Assembly (NCBI GenBank): GCA_900473185.1
Contig: UCKU01000015.1
Coordinates: 57,011-121,010 of the forward strand
Direction: 5' to 3'
Length of the DNA stretch: 64,000 nucleotides
DNA from: Hyphomicrobiales bacterium
Lineage (GTDB): Bacteria; Pseudomonadota; Alphaproteobacteria; Rhizobiales; Rhizobiaceae
Shown here piece after piece: positions 33,605 to 42,369 of this stretch. Every line of letters starts with the position of its first letter. Position 1 is the first letter of the stretch. The translations under genes were made by a program, and so were the position numbers. The notes under the pieces are model-generated. The model searched no databases. It was given only the letters and a program-made list of their open reading frames with translations, and was not told the origin of the DNA.

Positions 33605-36600
33605 ATGAACGGATCGCGATCACATTCTTCCCGGCATTCCGACAGGACCTCGCTCGACGCGTTGAACCGCACCATCGAAGGGCTGGAAGCGCGGATAGAA
33701 GGCCTGATGGGCAGCGGGCGCGAACAGCGGCCCCGCAATCCGACGCCCGAACGCGACCCCTACGCCAGTTCCTATGCGCCGCGCGCAGCCGATCCGCTTG
33801 CGGAAATCCGCCAGCGCCAGCGCGCGCTCGACGCTACCAGAGAGACCCGCGAGCGCGCCTATACGCGCGAAGCGGCACCGGCCCTTCTGCGCGAACCGGC
33901 TCTCGCGCCTGCCCTGCAGCGCGCTCCGGCGCCGCAGCCGGCGGCACCCGCCTTCCGCGCGTCCGACGACACGATGACTGAAATCGCCCAGGCGCTCGTC
34001 AACCTGCGGCAGGATCTGAAGCGCGACATTTCCGAAGGTGTCACGCGCGAGATGAATGCGCTGCGCACGGAACTGCGCGAGATCAAGACCAGCGCGCAGG
34101 ACCGACATTTCGCCGACGACATCCGCGCCGACATGGGGCGTCTGTCACAGAGCATTGCGCAGCTCAGCAACCGCTCGGCCGGACCGGAGGCTACCGGCCT
34201 GCGCAACGACTTCGAGGAACTGCGTTCGCTGATGGACGGGCTAGCGCGCGAAGATTCGATGCGCCACATGGAACAGCGCTGGGACAATGTGGAAAATCGC
34301 CTGGCAGAGCTCGACACGGCCGGGCTGCAGGAAGAGCTGGTATCGCTCGCCTACCGGCTTGACGACATCAAGCGGCATCTTGGCGGCATGGGCGAAAGCC
34401 CGGCCGTGCAAGCGCTGGAAGACAAGCTCATCACCATCGCTTCCGCCGTCGAGCAGTTCGGCAATCTGATCCAGCCGCACGACCGGATCATGTCCGAACA
34501 GTTCGCCGCCATGGATACGCGGCTCGACGAGATCAGCCGCGCGATCGCTGCCAGCGGACGCACTGCCACGGGTTCCGACCCGGCTCTGATGCAGCGGCTG
34601 GAAAACCGCCTTTCAGCACTTGGCGATCAGATCGAGCTGATGGGCCGGACCGCCATGAGCCGCCCCAACCCTGCCGACGAGATGGCGGGCCGGCTGGAAG
34701 CGCTGACGGCACGCGTTGAAGACCTCGCCAAGACCGAAGCGACTTCGCGTCTCGACGAGCGGCTGGAGCACCTTTCCTATCTGCTCGAACGTACGCAGAA
34801 GGTCGCGCCGCAGCCGGACCTGACCGGCACGCTTTCCGACATCTCCCGCAAGATCGATGCGCTGGAAAGCGGCTCGGTCAATGATGCGCTCGCCAAGCGG
34901 CTCGACTATCTCGCACGCCGCATCGACGAGATGGAAATCCGCCCTGCCCCAGCGCCTGTTATCGACGACAGCGCTTTTCAGCGGCTCGAAGGGCGGCTCA
35001 GCGACATCGCCGCGCGGCTCGAAGAAAGCACGGCAGCTGCGCCGACCGACACGCGCGCGCTGAAGAACCTCGAAGATCAGATCGCCAATCTCTCCGAACT
35101 CTTGAGCGCACCACGCGAAGACGCCGAAGTGTCGGCAAATCTCGACCGCCGCATGGGCGCGATCGAAGATTATATCGCGACGAACGACGAATATATCATC
35201 GAGGCGGCGCGGCAGGCGGCAGAAGCGGTGGTCGATGCCTATTCGCGCAATGGCGGAACGCAAGGCGCTGCACCTGCGGCAGCCGACATGTCGGCCCTGG
35301 CCGCGCTTGCCGAAGATCTGCGGCATCTCGAAGATCTGAGCCGCGACGGCGAAGAGCGCACCCACAAGACCTTCCAAGCCCTGCACGAGACGCTGGTACA
35401 TATTGCTGACCGGCTGGATACGATGGAAGAGCGGGTTCGCCCGGCCGCCCGGATACCGGCGGCAGAAGTCGATTTCGACGTCGATCCCTACGCATTGGTC
35501 GACGCAGGCCGGGAGCCCGCTAAAGCTCCGATGATGCAGGCACCGAAGGCTTCGCCTGTGCTGCACACGGCCGCCATCGCCGAAGAGGCGCCGCCGCGTA
35601 TGCCGGAAGCGGCGTTGGCCGACAGCACCAGCGCAATCGCCATCGAAGCCACCAGCCAGCCGGAAAAGCCAGTTGTTCCCGCCAAAGGCAGCCTGCTCGC
35701 AACCCTTGGCCGCAAGCTTGTGCCATCGCGCAAGACGGAAGCAAAGGCGGTTGCCGAGCGCACGGTCATCGATCCCGCTCCGTCGATCGATCCCGTCGAC
35801 GTGGTGCCGGCCGAGGCGGCAAACGAACTGCTGGAACCGGGCTCGGGCGCACCTGACGTCAAGAAGATCCTGGAGCGCGTTCGCGCCAGCCAGAACGCCC
35901 AGCGCGGCAAGCCGGCCACTGAAAACGATCGGGCGGACTACATCGCCGCTGCGCGCCGCGCCGCGCAGGCTGCCGCCATGGAGATCGACAGCAGCGCAAA
36001 GCCTGCAACGCGCGCCGAGCGTCGTTCCGCCAAGCCTGAAAAAGCCGGCAAGGGTGGTGCCTTCTCGCGCTTCCGCCGGCCGATCCTGCTGGCAGTCGGC
36101 GCCGTACTGCTCGCCATCATGGCCTTCCCGCTTGCCCGCACACTGACGACGGGCGAAAAGGCCCCGCCGCCGGCTGAAGTCTCGGCTCTGACCGGTGCGA
36201 CCGAAACGCCGCAGGCCAACATGGCAGCCCCTGCGCCGGTTGCGCCGGAAGCAATCGCGCCGAAAATCGGTGCCCAGGCGCCGGCGATGACGCCGGAGAC
36301 AACACCTCCCGAGGCGGCCGCTCCTGCAGAGCCGCAAGCTGCGACACCCGACCACCTGACCGACACCACGCCGCTTGACGGCGAAGGAGCCGAATCCTTC
36401 GACCAGGCGCCGGCACAGGAGACGTCCAGCTTCGTTCCGAACGCGGCCGCCGCACCGGTGGTAACGACGCTGGCAGCTCCTGCTGCTGCCTCCATCATCA
36501 TTCCCGACACGATCCAGCCGCAACCGCTCGCCGACGCAGCACGCAACGGCGATGCACTGGCGCTTTTCGAGATCGGTGCGCGTTATACCGAAGGCCGCAA

Positions 36601-37372
36601 CGGCCTTGCCGCCGACCAGAAGCAGGCCGCGAGCTGGTACCAGCTTTCCGCCGACAAGGGCTTTGCGCCGGCGCAATACCGTCTCGGCAGCATGTATGAG
36701 AAGGGCAATGGCGTCGGCCGCGACGTGCAGAAGGCCAAGGCCTTCTACGAACAGGCCGCAGCCCAGGGCAATGCTAGCGCCATGCACAATCTCGCCGTAC
36801 TCTACGCCTCCGGCGCACTCGGTCAGCAGGATTATGCGACGGCCGCCTCGTGGTTCCAGAAGGCGGCCGACCTCGGCATCACCGACAGCCAGTTCAACCT
36901 CGCCATCCTCTGTGCCCGCGGCAATGGCGTGCCGGCGGATCTAGAAGAATCCTACAAGTGGTTTGCGATCGCTGCCCGGTCCGGCGACAAGGATGCCGCC
37001 CAGAAGCGCGACGAAGTGGCGAATGCCATGAAGCCGGACCAGCTCGAGCGCGCCCGTGCCAAGGCCGACCTCTGGAAGCCGCAGCCACTCGACAACAAGG
37101 CGAACGGCGTCGAGATTCCGGACGCATGGGCAAGCGGCGCTGCGCCGAAGACAGCAACCGTCGACATGAAGAAGGCCATCCGCAACATCCAGGCGATCCT
37201 CAACAATAATGGCTTCGACGCCGGCCCGCCGGACGGCGAGATGGGCGCCAAGACGGTGACCGCCATCAAGAACTTCCAGAAGTCGATCGGCCAGGAACCG
37301 ACCGGCAAGGTCAACGACGACACGGTGAAGGCGCTTTTGGAGCGTAACAAACCAGGCGCCAAGGCTATCTGA
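33605..37372 (+). CDS. podJ: PodJ-like polar organelle development protein
   Basis: A 1255-residue protein: a long N-terminal cytoplasmic part of repeated coiled coils and amphipathic helices (about 15-640, e.g. RTIEGLEARIEGLM), a Pro/Ala-rich linker, one membrane helix near 820-843 (PILLAVGAVLLAIMAF), a Pro/Ala periplasmic stretch, several Sel1/TPR repeats (about 980-1130, e.g. LGSMYEKGNGVGRD) and a C-terminal peptidoglycan-binding domain (1187-1250). This order matches PodJ, which marks cell poles and, in Agrobacterium, the old pole and growth-pole transition. The ribosome-binding site at 33605 is weak. Confidence 0.85.
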   Translation: MNGSRSHSSRHSDRTSLDALNRTIEGLEARIEGLMGSGREQRPRNPTPERDPYASSYAPRAADPLAEIRQRQRALDATRETRERAYTREAAPALLREPALAPALQRAPAPQPAAPAFRASDDTMTEIAQALVNLRQDLKRDISEGVTREMNALRTELREIKTSAQDRHFADDIRADMGRLSQSIAQLSNRSAGPEATGLRNDFEELRSLMDGLAREDSMRHMEQRWDNVENRLAELDTAGLQEELVSLAYRLDDIKRHLGGMGESPAVQALEDKLITIASAVEQFGNLIQPHDRIMSEQFAAMDTRLDEISRAIAASGRTATGSDPALMQRLENRLSALGDQIELMGRTAMSRPNPADEMAGRLEALTARVEDLAKTEATSRLDERLEHLSYLLERTQKVAPQPDLTGTLSDISRKIDALESGSVNDALAKRLDYLARRIDEMEIRPAPAPVIDDSAFQRLEGRLSDIAARLEESTAAAPTDTRALKNLEDQIANLSELLSAPREDAEVSANLDRRMGAIEDYIATNDEYIIEAARQAAEAVVDAYSRNGGTQGAAPAAADMSALAALAEDLRHLEDLSRDGEERTHKTFQALHETLVHIADRLDTMEERVRPAARIPAAEVDFDVDPYALVDAGREPAKAPMMQAPKASPVLHTAAIAEEAPPRMPEAALADSTSAIAIEATSQPEKPVVPAKGSLLATLGRKLVPSRKTEAKAVAERTVIDPAPSIDPVDVVPAEAANELLEPGSGAPDVKKILERVRASQNAQRGKPATENDRADYIAAARRAAQAAAMEIDSSAKPATRAERRSAKPEKAGKGGAFSRFRRPILLAVGAVLLAIMAFPLARTLTTGEKAPPPAEVSALTGATETPQANMAAPAPVAPEAIAPKIGAQAPAMTPETTPPEAAAPAEPQAATPDHLTDTTPLDGEGAESFDQAPAQETSSFVPNAAAAPVVTTLAAPAAASIIIPDTIQPQPLADAARNGDALALFEIGARYTEGRNGLAADQKQAASWYQLSADKGFAPAQYRLGSMYEKGNGVGRDVQKAKAFYEQAAAQGNASAMHNLAVLYASGALGQQDYATAASWFQKAADLGITDSQFNLAILCARGNGVPADLEESYKWFAIAARSGDKDAAQKRDEVANAMKPDQLERARAKADLWKPQPLDNKANGVEIPDAWASGAAPKTATVDMKKAIRNIQAILNNNGFDAGPPDGEMGAKTVTAIKNFQKSIGQEPTGKVNDDTVKALLERNKPGAKAI

Positions 37373-37381
37373 AATAACCCG

Positions 37382-37396
37382 GCGGCACTCTGCCGC
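37382..37396 (+). terminator. Possible terminator after podJ
   Basis: GCGGCA-ctc-TGCCGC, a 6-bp stem with a 3-base loop, 10 bases past the podJ stop. A T-rich TTTTAG occurs only 14 bases later. Confidence 0.4.
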
Positions 37397-37596
37397 AGGG
37401 CTTTCCGCCTTTTAGGGCCAGCTGTCACAAAACCTGAAAAAAGCCGGATTATGCGGGACATATCGAGGCCCGCATCCGGCTGATCGCGCTTTTTTCCTTC
37501 GAAAGCCTCTGGCAACGATTTCACAGTAGGATGCGCCATTCGAACGGGACGTGAGACGGACCGCCGCGGCGGGCGCGGCGACAAGCGGGGTCGGCT

Positions 37597-38520
37597 GTGA
37601 CAATCTATCTGCCCATCGCAGAATTGTCGGTGAACATCTTCATCATTCTCGGCATGGGGGCTGCCGTCGGCTTCCTGTCCGGCATGTTCGGCGTCGGTGG
37701 CGGCTTCCTGATCACGCCCCTCCTGATCTTCTACAACATCCCCCCGGTCGTCGCCGTCGCGACAGGCGCCAACCAGGTGGTGGCTTCCTCGATATCAGGA
37801 GCGATCACGCATTTCCGGCGCGGCACGCTGGATGTGAAGCTCGGCACGGTGCTGCTTGTCGGCGGTCTTTCGGGCGCGACGGTCGGCATCTGGATTTTCT
37901 CGCTGCTGCGCTCCATCGGTCAGCTCGACCTCTTCATCTCCCTGCTTTACGTCGTCTTCCTCGGTACGGTCGGCGGGCTGATGCTGTGGGAAAGCGTCAA
38001 CGCCATGCGCCGTGCGGCCCGTAACGAAGCGCCAGCGCCGCGCCGGCCCGGCCATCAGCACTGGGTGCACAAGCTGCCGCTCAAGGTGCGATTCAAGAAA
38101 TCGAAGATCTATCTCTCGGTGATCCCGATCGTGACACTCGGATTTTCGATCGGCATCCTCACCTCTGTGATGGGTGTCGGCGGCGGCTTCATCATGGTGC
38201 CGGCGATGATCTACCTGCTGCGCATCCCGACCAATGTGGTCGTCGGGACCTCGCTCTTCCAGATCATCTTCGTGACCGCCTACACGACGATCGTGCAGGC
38301 GGCGACCAACTATTCCGTCGATATCGTGCTCGCCTTCTTCCTGATGCTCGCCGGCGTCATCGGTGCGCAATATGGCGTGCGCGTCGGCCAGCGGCTGCGT
38401 GGCGAACAGTTGCGCGCCCTGCTCGGCCTGCTGGTTCTTGCCGTCGGCCTGCGCCTTGCAGTCGCACTGATCGTGACGCCCGAAGATATCTATTCGGTGG
38501 TCATGGGAGCGGGAAACTGA
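37597..38520 (+). CDS. Sulfite exporter TauE/SafE family membrane protein
   Basis: A 307-residue membrane protein with about eight helices in two similar halves. Each half carries the family motif: GMFGVGGGFLITP near 28-41 and SVMGVGGGFIMVP near 189-201. TauE/SafE proteins export sulfite, sulfoacetate or other organic anions. It overlaps the next gene by one base (TGATG), and this TauE-TIGR02186 pair is widely conserved in Alphaproteobacteria, so the two probably act together in the membrane. Confidence 0.9.
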   Translation: MTIYLPIAELSVNIFIILGMGAAVGFLSGMFGVGGGFLITPLLIFYNIPPVVAVATGANQVVASSISGAITHFRRGTLDVKLGTVLLVGGLSGATVGIWIFSLLRSIGQLDLFISLLYVVFLGTVGGLMLWESVNAMRRAARNEAPAPRRPGHQHWVHKLPLKVRFKKSKIYLSVIPIVTLGFSIGILTSVMGVGGGFIMVPAMIYLLRIPTNVVVGTSLFQIIFVTAYTTIVQAATNYSVDIVLAFFLMLAGVIGAQYGVRVGQRLRGEQLRALLGLLVLAVGLRLAVALIVTPEDIYSVVMGAGN

Positions 38521-39320
38521 TGCTTTGGCGCGTTCTTGCCCTACTGCTCGCACTTTTGCCGCCATCGCTGGCGGCGGCGCAGATGCTGCCCGGACAGGGA
38601 ACGCAGTCCGAGCGGGAGGGGCTGGAAATCGGTACTTCCACCAGCGAAATCGCCATCACCTCCGATTTCCGCGGTGCAGACCTGACGATTTTCGGTGCGG
38701 TGACGAATACCGACGATCTGCTGCTCGCCATCGGCCAGTATGATGTCATCGTGGTTCTGGAAGGCCCGCGCGAGGACGCCACTGTGCGCAAGAAGGAGCG
38801 GGTCTTCGGCATCTGGATCAATACCTCGTCAATGACCTTTGCCGACGTACCGCATTCCTATTCGATGTCGAGTTCGCGCTCCATCGACGACATTACGACG
38901 CCGCTCGACCTGACCGGAGAGGGTATCGGCATCGACCATATTCCGCTGCGGCCGATCGATTTCGCCGGCAACTTCAACAGTCTCAACGAATTCCGCACCG
39001 CCTTCCGGCGTCTGCAGCAGTCGGGCGGGCTTTACGAGCGCGATCCAAGCGGCGTGCGTTTCGTCTCGTCCAACCTCTTCAAGGCAAGCCTGCGGCTGCC
39101 GGCCAATATTCCGAACGGCGTGCATACGGTGCGCGCCTATCTGTTCAAGAGCGGGAAGTTCGTGACGCAGAAATCGCAGCCACTGCGCGTCATCAAGACA
39201 GGCATCGAGCAGACGATTACCGATGCGGCGCATGAGCAGCCGATTTTCTACGGCTGCTTTGCGGTGCTGCTGGCGGTGCTGACGGGATGGGGCGCCAGCC
39301 TGATTTTCCGCAAGGATTGA
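38520..39320 (+). CDS. TIGR02186 family membrane-anchored protein
   Basis: A 266-residue protein with an N-terminal signal (LLALLPPSLAAAQ), a large periplasmic beta-rich part with GTSTSEIAITSDFRG near 38-52, and a C-terminal membrane helix (CFAVLLAVLTGWGASLIF). It corresponds to TIGR02186, uncharacterised proteins encoded after TauE-like exporters. The one-base stop/start overlap with the exporter gene implies translational coupling. It may be a periplasmic partner of the exporter. Confidence 0.85.
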   Translation: MLWRVLALLLALLPPSLAAAQMLPGQGTQSEREGLEIGTSTSEIAITSDFRGADLTIFGAVTNTDDLLLAIGQYDVIVVLEGPREDATVRKKERVFGIWINTSSMTFADVPHSYSMSSSRSIDDITTPLDLTGEGIGIDHIPLRPIDFAGNFNSLNEFRTAFRRLQQSGGLYERDPSGVRFVSSNLFKASLRLPANIPNGVHTVRAYLFKSGKFVTQKSQPLRVIKTGIEQTITDAAHEQPIFYGCFAVLLAVLTGWGASLIFRKD

Positions 39321-39486
39321 TCGGGCGGAGTTCCGCCATCGGGCGATGACTTTCAAATGGGTTTTCATCAAACGTCCGGGGACGATGGCGTGCCCGGTGG
39401 CGGACGCTTGTCCCGATGCCCGCCACTGCCACCATTCAAACTCTCCTGGCTATGACCGCTTGCATTTTGCTATCAGTCGAGCTAGT

Positions 39487-39521
39487 TTCAAAACCAGTTG
39501 TTTATAGCAACTGGTTTTGAA
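39487..39521 (+). promoter_or_regulatory. Long inverted repeat upstream of DHFR-like gene
   Basis: TTCAAAACCAGTTG (39487-39500) and CAACTGGTTTTGAA (39508-39521) are perfect 14-bp arms around TTTATAG. It ends 23 bases before the start codon at 39545, so it overlaps the probable promoter and start of transcription. It could be an operator or a 5'-UTR hairpin. Confidence 0.65.
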
Positions 39522-39544
39522 GAGCATGATCCATGGAGGATGAG

Positions 39545-40105
39545 ATGAGGAAGCTTGTTGTCTGGAACCTGATGACGCTGGATGGTTACTTCGAAGGGAC
39601 GAAGCCGTGGGACATTGAGTTCCACAATCTGGCCTGGGGACCGGAGCTCGAAAAATATGCCGAGCAGTTCGGCGAGGAAGGCGACCTCTTGGTCTTCGGC
39701 CGCAAGACCTATGAGGGCATGGCCGCCTATTGGCCGAGCGCGGAGAGCGAAGACAAGATCAAGGCCTATATGAACGGCATCGCCAAGATCGCCGTCTCGC
39801 GGACCATGGAAAAGGCGGACTGGAACAACACGCGCGTCGTCAATGATCCGGTATCCGAACTGAAGCGGCTGAAGGAAGAGGATGGCAAGACGATCTTCAT
39901 CTTCGGCAGCGCCGAACTTGCCGATACCCTGCTGAAGGCGAGGTTGGTGGATGAAATCCGCATCTGCCTCGTGCCCGTCATTCTCGGTCGCGGTAATCCG
40001 CATTTCAAGCCTGCGGATGCACAGCAGCCCCTGAAGCTGCTCGACTCGTCTGTGACGAAGAGCGGCGCGGTGATCCTGCGCTACGAGCCCGTCAGGGCAG
40101 TCTGA
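39545..40105 (+). CDS. Dihydrofolate reductase family (RibD C-terminal-like) protein
   Basis: A 186-residue protein of the RibD C-terminal / DHFR-like fold: MRKLVVWNLMTLDGYFEG at the start, LLVFGRKTYEGMAAYW near 49-64, IFIFGSAELADTLL and CLVPVILGRG. Family members are NADPH-dependent reductases, but most of these stand-alone proteins have no known substrate; it is unlikely to be the housekeeping DHFR. The ATG at 39545 has GGAGG five bases upstream. A 14-bp inverted repeat sits directly before it. It ends next to the convergent TetR gene. Confidence 0.88.
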   Translation: MRKLVVWNLMTLDGYFEGTKPWDIEFHNLAWGPELEKYAEQFGEEGDLLVFGRKTYEGMAAYWPSAESEDKIKAYMNGIAKIAVSRTMEKADWNNTRVVNDPVSELKRLKEEDGKTIFIFGSAELADTLLKARLVDEIRICLVPVILGRGNPHFKPADAQQPLKLLDSSVTKSGAVILRYEPVRAV

Positions 40106-40687
40106 TCATTTGCCTTTACCGGCTGCAGCCACCAGGGCTGCGGCTGCTTCGCCTGCTGTTTCCATATAGGTGGGATCGCGATGCAGGAGCACGGCGGCAA
40201 AGGAGCCGTCGAGCAGCAGAACGACCTGGCGGGCGAGCTTTGGCGCCTCGACAAGATGCTGCTCCTCGAAAAGAGCTGCGAGCCATTGCTCGACATTCTT
40301 CTTATGCGCCGCACCAACCTTGATGGCGGGATGGCCGGGCATATTGGCAAGTTCAGCCGAGGTTCTGAGATAGCCGCAGCCCTTCCATTTCGGATGCCGG
40401 GCCGAGCGGGCCAGATTGTCGAAGATACCTTTCACCTTCGCCGCCAGATCCCCATCCGTTTCCGCAAACCAGCGCCGATAGACTGCAAGATTGGGCTGGT
40501 CGCGGGTTTCCAGATAGGCGGCGATCAACTCGTCCTTGCTGTCGAAATGATAATAGAGGGTGCGCTTCGTGACATCAGCTTTCTCCGCCACGGCATCGAC
40601 GCTCACGGCCCGGATGCCTTCGCTGTAGAACAGTTTTGCGGCAGCGGCGATGATGCGTTCGCGTGTGTCGGAAGCGGATTTGACCAT
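40106..40687 (-). CDS. TetR family transcriptional regulator
   Basis: A 193-residue repressor with an N-terminal helix-turn-helix (about 25-50): VDAVAEKADVTKRTLYYHFDSKDEL. The rest is the ligand-binding domain. It is divergent from the alpha/beta hydrolase gene at 40771, with a palindrome between them, and meets the DHFR-like gene tail to tail without a gap. Confidence 0.92.
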   Translation of the reverse strand: MVKSASDTRERIIAAAAKLFYSEGIRAVSVDAVAEKADVTKRTLYYHFDSKDELIAAYLETRDQPNLAVYRRWFAETDGDLAAKVKGIFDNLARSARHPKWKGCGYLRTSAELANMPGHPAIKVGAAHKKNVEQWLAALFEEQHLVEAPKLARQVVLLLDGSFAAVLLHRDPTYMETAGEAAAALVAAAGKGK

Positions 40688-40699
40688 GTCGGCAATGTA

Positions 40700-40715
40700 T
40701 ACCGACTAGTGAGTA
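40700..40715. promoter_or_regulatory. Candidate TetR operator
   Basis: TACCGACTAGTGAGTA, a 16-bp palindrome around ACTAGT with two mismatched pairs, 13 bases from the TetR start and 56 bases from the hydrolase start. Size and symmetry fit TetR operators, which would control both divergent genes. Confidence 0.55.
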
Positions 40716-40770
40716 TCCTCAACATCAGCTGTCGCCTACTGTCCCCCAAGTGCAGGCAAGGGAGAGATAT

Positions 40771-41718
40771 ATGCCGGCTGCAGGAAAACCAAGGAAGAGC
40801 GACCTTGTACAGGAGGCGGAAGCTGTCGCGATCGGCTGCCGCGACGGGGTGGAACTTCGCGGCCATCTCTGGAGTGCAGTCAGCGACCGCAGCATCGGCA
40901 GCGTTATCATCAACCCGGCAACCGGCGTTGCGGCACGCTATTATCATTATTATTCGCGCTTTCTTGCCGAACACGGCTTTGACGTGGTGACCTATGACTA
41001 TCGCGGCATCGGCCTGTCGCGCCCGGAACGGTTACGCGGCTGCGGCTATCGCTGGCGGGACTGGGGTGAACGGGATTTCGATGCGGCGCTGCTTTTCATG
41101 GAAGGCCAGCGGCCCGGCCAGCCGCTTTTCGTCATCGGACACAGTATCGGCGGCTTTCTGCCCGGCCTTTCGGCGCATGCCGACCGCATCACGCGTATGC
41201 TTGCGATCGGCGCGCAATATGGGAACTGGCGAGACTATGCCCCCGCGCACCGCTGGCGGCTGCTTCTGAAATGGCATCTTTTCATGCCAGCGGCGACCTT
41301 GCTGTTCGGCTATTTTCCGGGGCGTCGTCTCGGCTGGCTCGAGGATCTTCCGAAGAGCGTTGCGCTTGACTGGGCGCTCCAGCGGGGGTGGATCGACCCT
41401 CATCCGTCGGCTGCCGAAAGGGCTGGCACGTCGAAGCCCTTTGAGAATTTTCACGCGCCAATCCTGAGCCTCACCGTCACCGATGACGAGATTGCGACCG
41501 TCCACGCTATCAGGCGCGGTCTTTCCCATTATCGCAACGCAAAGGTGGAGGAAGTGCTGCTGATGCCTGAAGATCTTGGATTTCCGAAGATCGGGCATTT
41601 CGATCTTTTCCACGCGCGCCACGCCGCCGGCTTCTGGCTCGACACTCTGCTCTGGCTGCGGGACGGCACCAATCCCTGGCCTGGTAAAAAGCCGTCGGAA
41701 CATCTCGTATTCGCATAA
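40771..41718 (+). CDS. Alpha/beta hydrolase
   Basis: A 315-residue alpha/beta-fold hydrolase. The nucleophile elbow is GHSIGGF (near 125-131), preceded by the DYRGIGLSR oxyanion strand, with acid Asp in the TVTDDE region and His in GHFDLFH. The closest type is the alpha/beta hydrolase often seen beside TetR genes in rhizobia; substrate unknown. AAGGGAGAG precedes the ATG at 40771. Probably repressed by the divergent TetR. Confidence 0.87.
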   Translation: MPAAGKPRKSDLVQEAEAVAIGCRDGVELRGHLWSAVSDRSIGSVIINPATGVAARYYHYYSRFLAEHGFDVVTYDYRGIGLSRPERLRGCGYRWRDWGERDFDAALLFMEGQRPGQPLFVIGHSIGGFLPGLSAHADRITRMLAIGAQYGNWRDYAPAHRWRLLLKWHLFMPAATLLFGYFPGRRLGWLEDLPKSVALDWALQRGWIDPHPSAAERAGTSKPFENFHAPILSLTVTDDEIATVHAIRRGLSHYRNAKVEEVLLMPEDLGFPKIGHFDLFHARHAAGFWLDTLLWLRDGTNPWPGKKPSEHLVFA

Positions 41719-41750
41719 AAACCGCTCTTTAACGTTTACGAGTTAGTAAT

Positions 41751-41766
41751 CTCTCGGAAACGAGAG
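41751..41766 (+). promoter_or_regulatory. GAAA-capped hairpin containing the ribosome-binding site
   Basis: CTCTCG-gaaa-CGAGAG forms a stable tetraloop hairpin, and GAGAGG at its 3' arm is the only plausible Shine-Dalgarno of the gene starting at 41776. The site would be buried when the stem forms, so translation could be thermally or otherwise controlled. Confidence 0.5.
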
Positions 41767-41775
41767 GTTTGTATC

Positions 41776-42357
41776 ATGCGTACTCGTATCGTGCTCGCGG
41801 TCATCGGGCTGGCCCTGCTTGCCGGCTGCGCGACAGCGCCCCGCCAGACGAGAAATATCTGCGCCGTCTTCGATCAGAAGGATGGTCTCTTCACAAGCTG
41901 GCAGGGTGCTGCGGAGCGTGCGGAGAAGAAATACGGCGTGCCGGTGCCGATCCTGATGGCGACCATGTATGTCGAATCCGGCTTCCAGCCTTATGCGCGG
42001 CCGCCGCGCACGAAACTTTTCGGCTTCATTCCCTGGACGCGACCTTCGACGGCCTATGGCTATTCGCAGGCGCTGAACGGAACCTGGGACCACTACCAGT
42101 CTGAAACCGGCAACTGGGCCGCAACGCGTACCAACTTCGCCGACGCAATCGATTTCATCGGCTGGTACCACTACAGCAACGCCCAAGCGACGGGTATTCC
42201 GCTCAACGACGCCTATGGTCTCTACCTTGCCTATTATTCCGGTCCGACGGGATATAAGCGCGGCGACTGGCGCAACAATGGTCAGCTGCAGCAGACGGCG
42301 CAGAAGTTTGCGCGGATGGCCGGGACCTATCAGCAGCAGTTGCAGGGGTGTAATTGA
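41776..42357 (+). CDS. Lytic transglycosylase (SLT)-like lipoprotein
   Basis: A 193-residue predicted lipoprotein: signal then LLAGC lipobox at 15-19. The mature part is an SLT-type lysozyme-fold domain with MATMYVESGFQP, where Glu at about 68 is the probable catalytic acid, and AYGYSQALNGTWDHY as the second conserved block. It would cut peptidoglycan glycan strands from the periplasmic face of a membrane. The start codon ATG at 41776 follows a hairpin that contains the ribosome-binding site. Confidence 0.85.
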   Translation: MRTRIVLAVIGLALLAGCATAPRQTRNICAVFDQKDGLFTSWQGAAERAEKKYGVPVPILMATMYVESGFQPYARPPRTKLFGFIPWTRPSTAYGYSQALNGTWDHYQSETGNWAATRTNFADAIDFIGWYHYSNAQATGIPLNDAYGLYLAYYSGPTGYKRGDWRNNGQLQQTAQKFARMAGTYQQQLQGCN

Positions 42358-42369
42358 GGTTTCGCCAAC

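Noticed and set aside
33418..33981. GTG-started open frame overlapping the start of podJ
   Set aside because: Becomes Arg-rich nonsense once it enters podJ; no ribosome-binding site.
34613..36787. 724-codon open frame antisense to podJ
   Set aside because: Arg/Cys/Gly-rich product without domains; mirrors codon bias of podJ.
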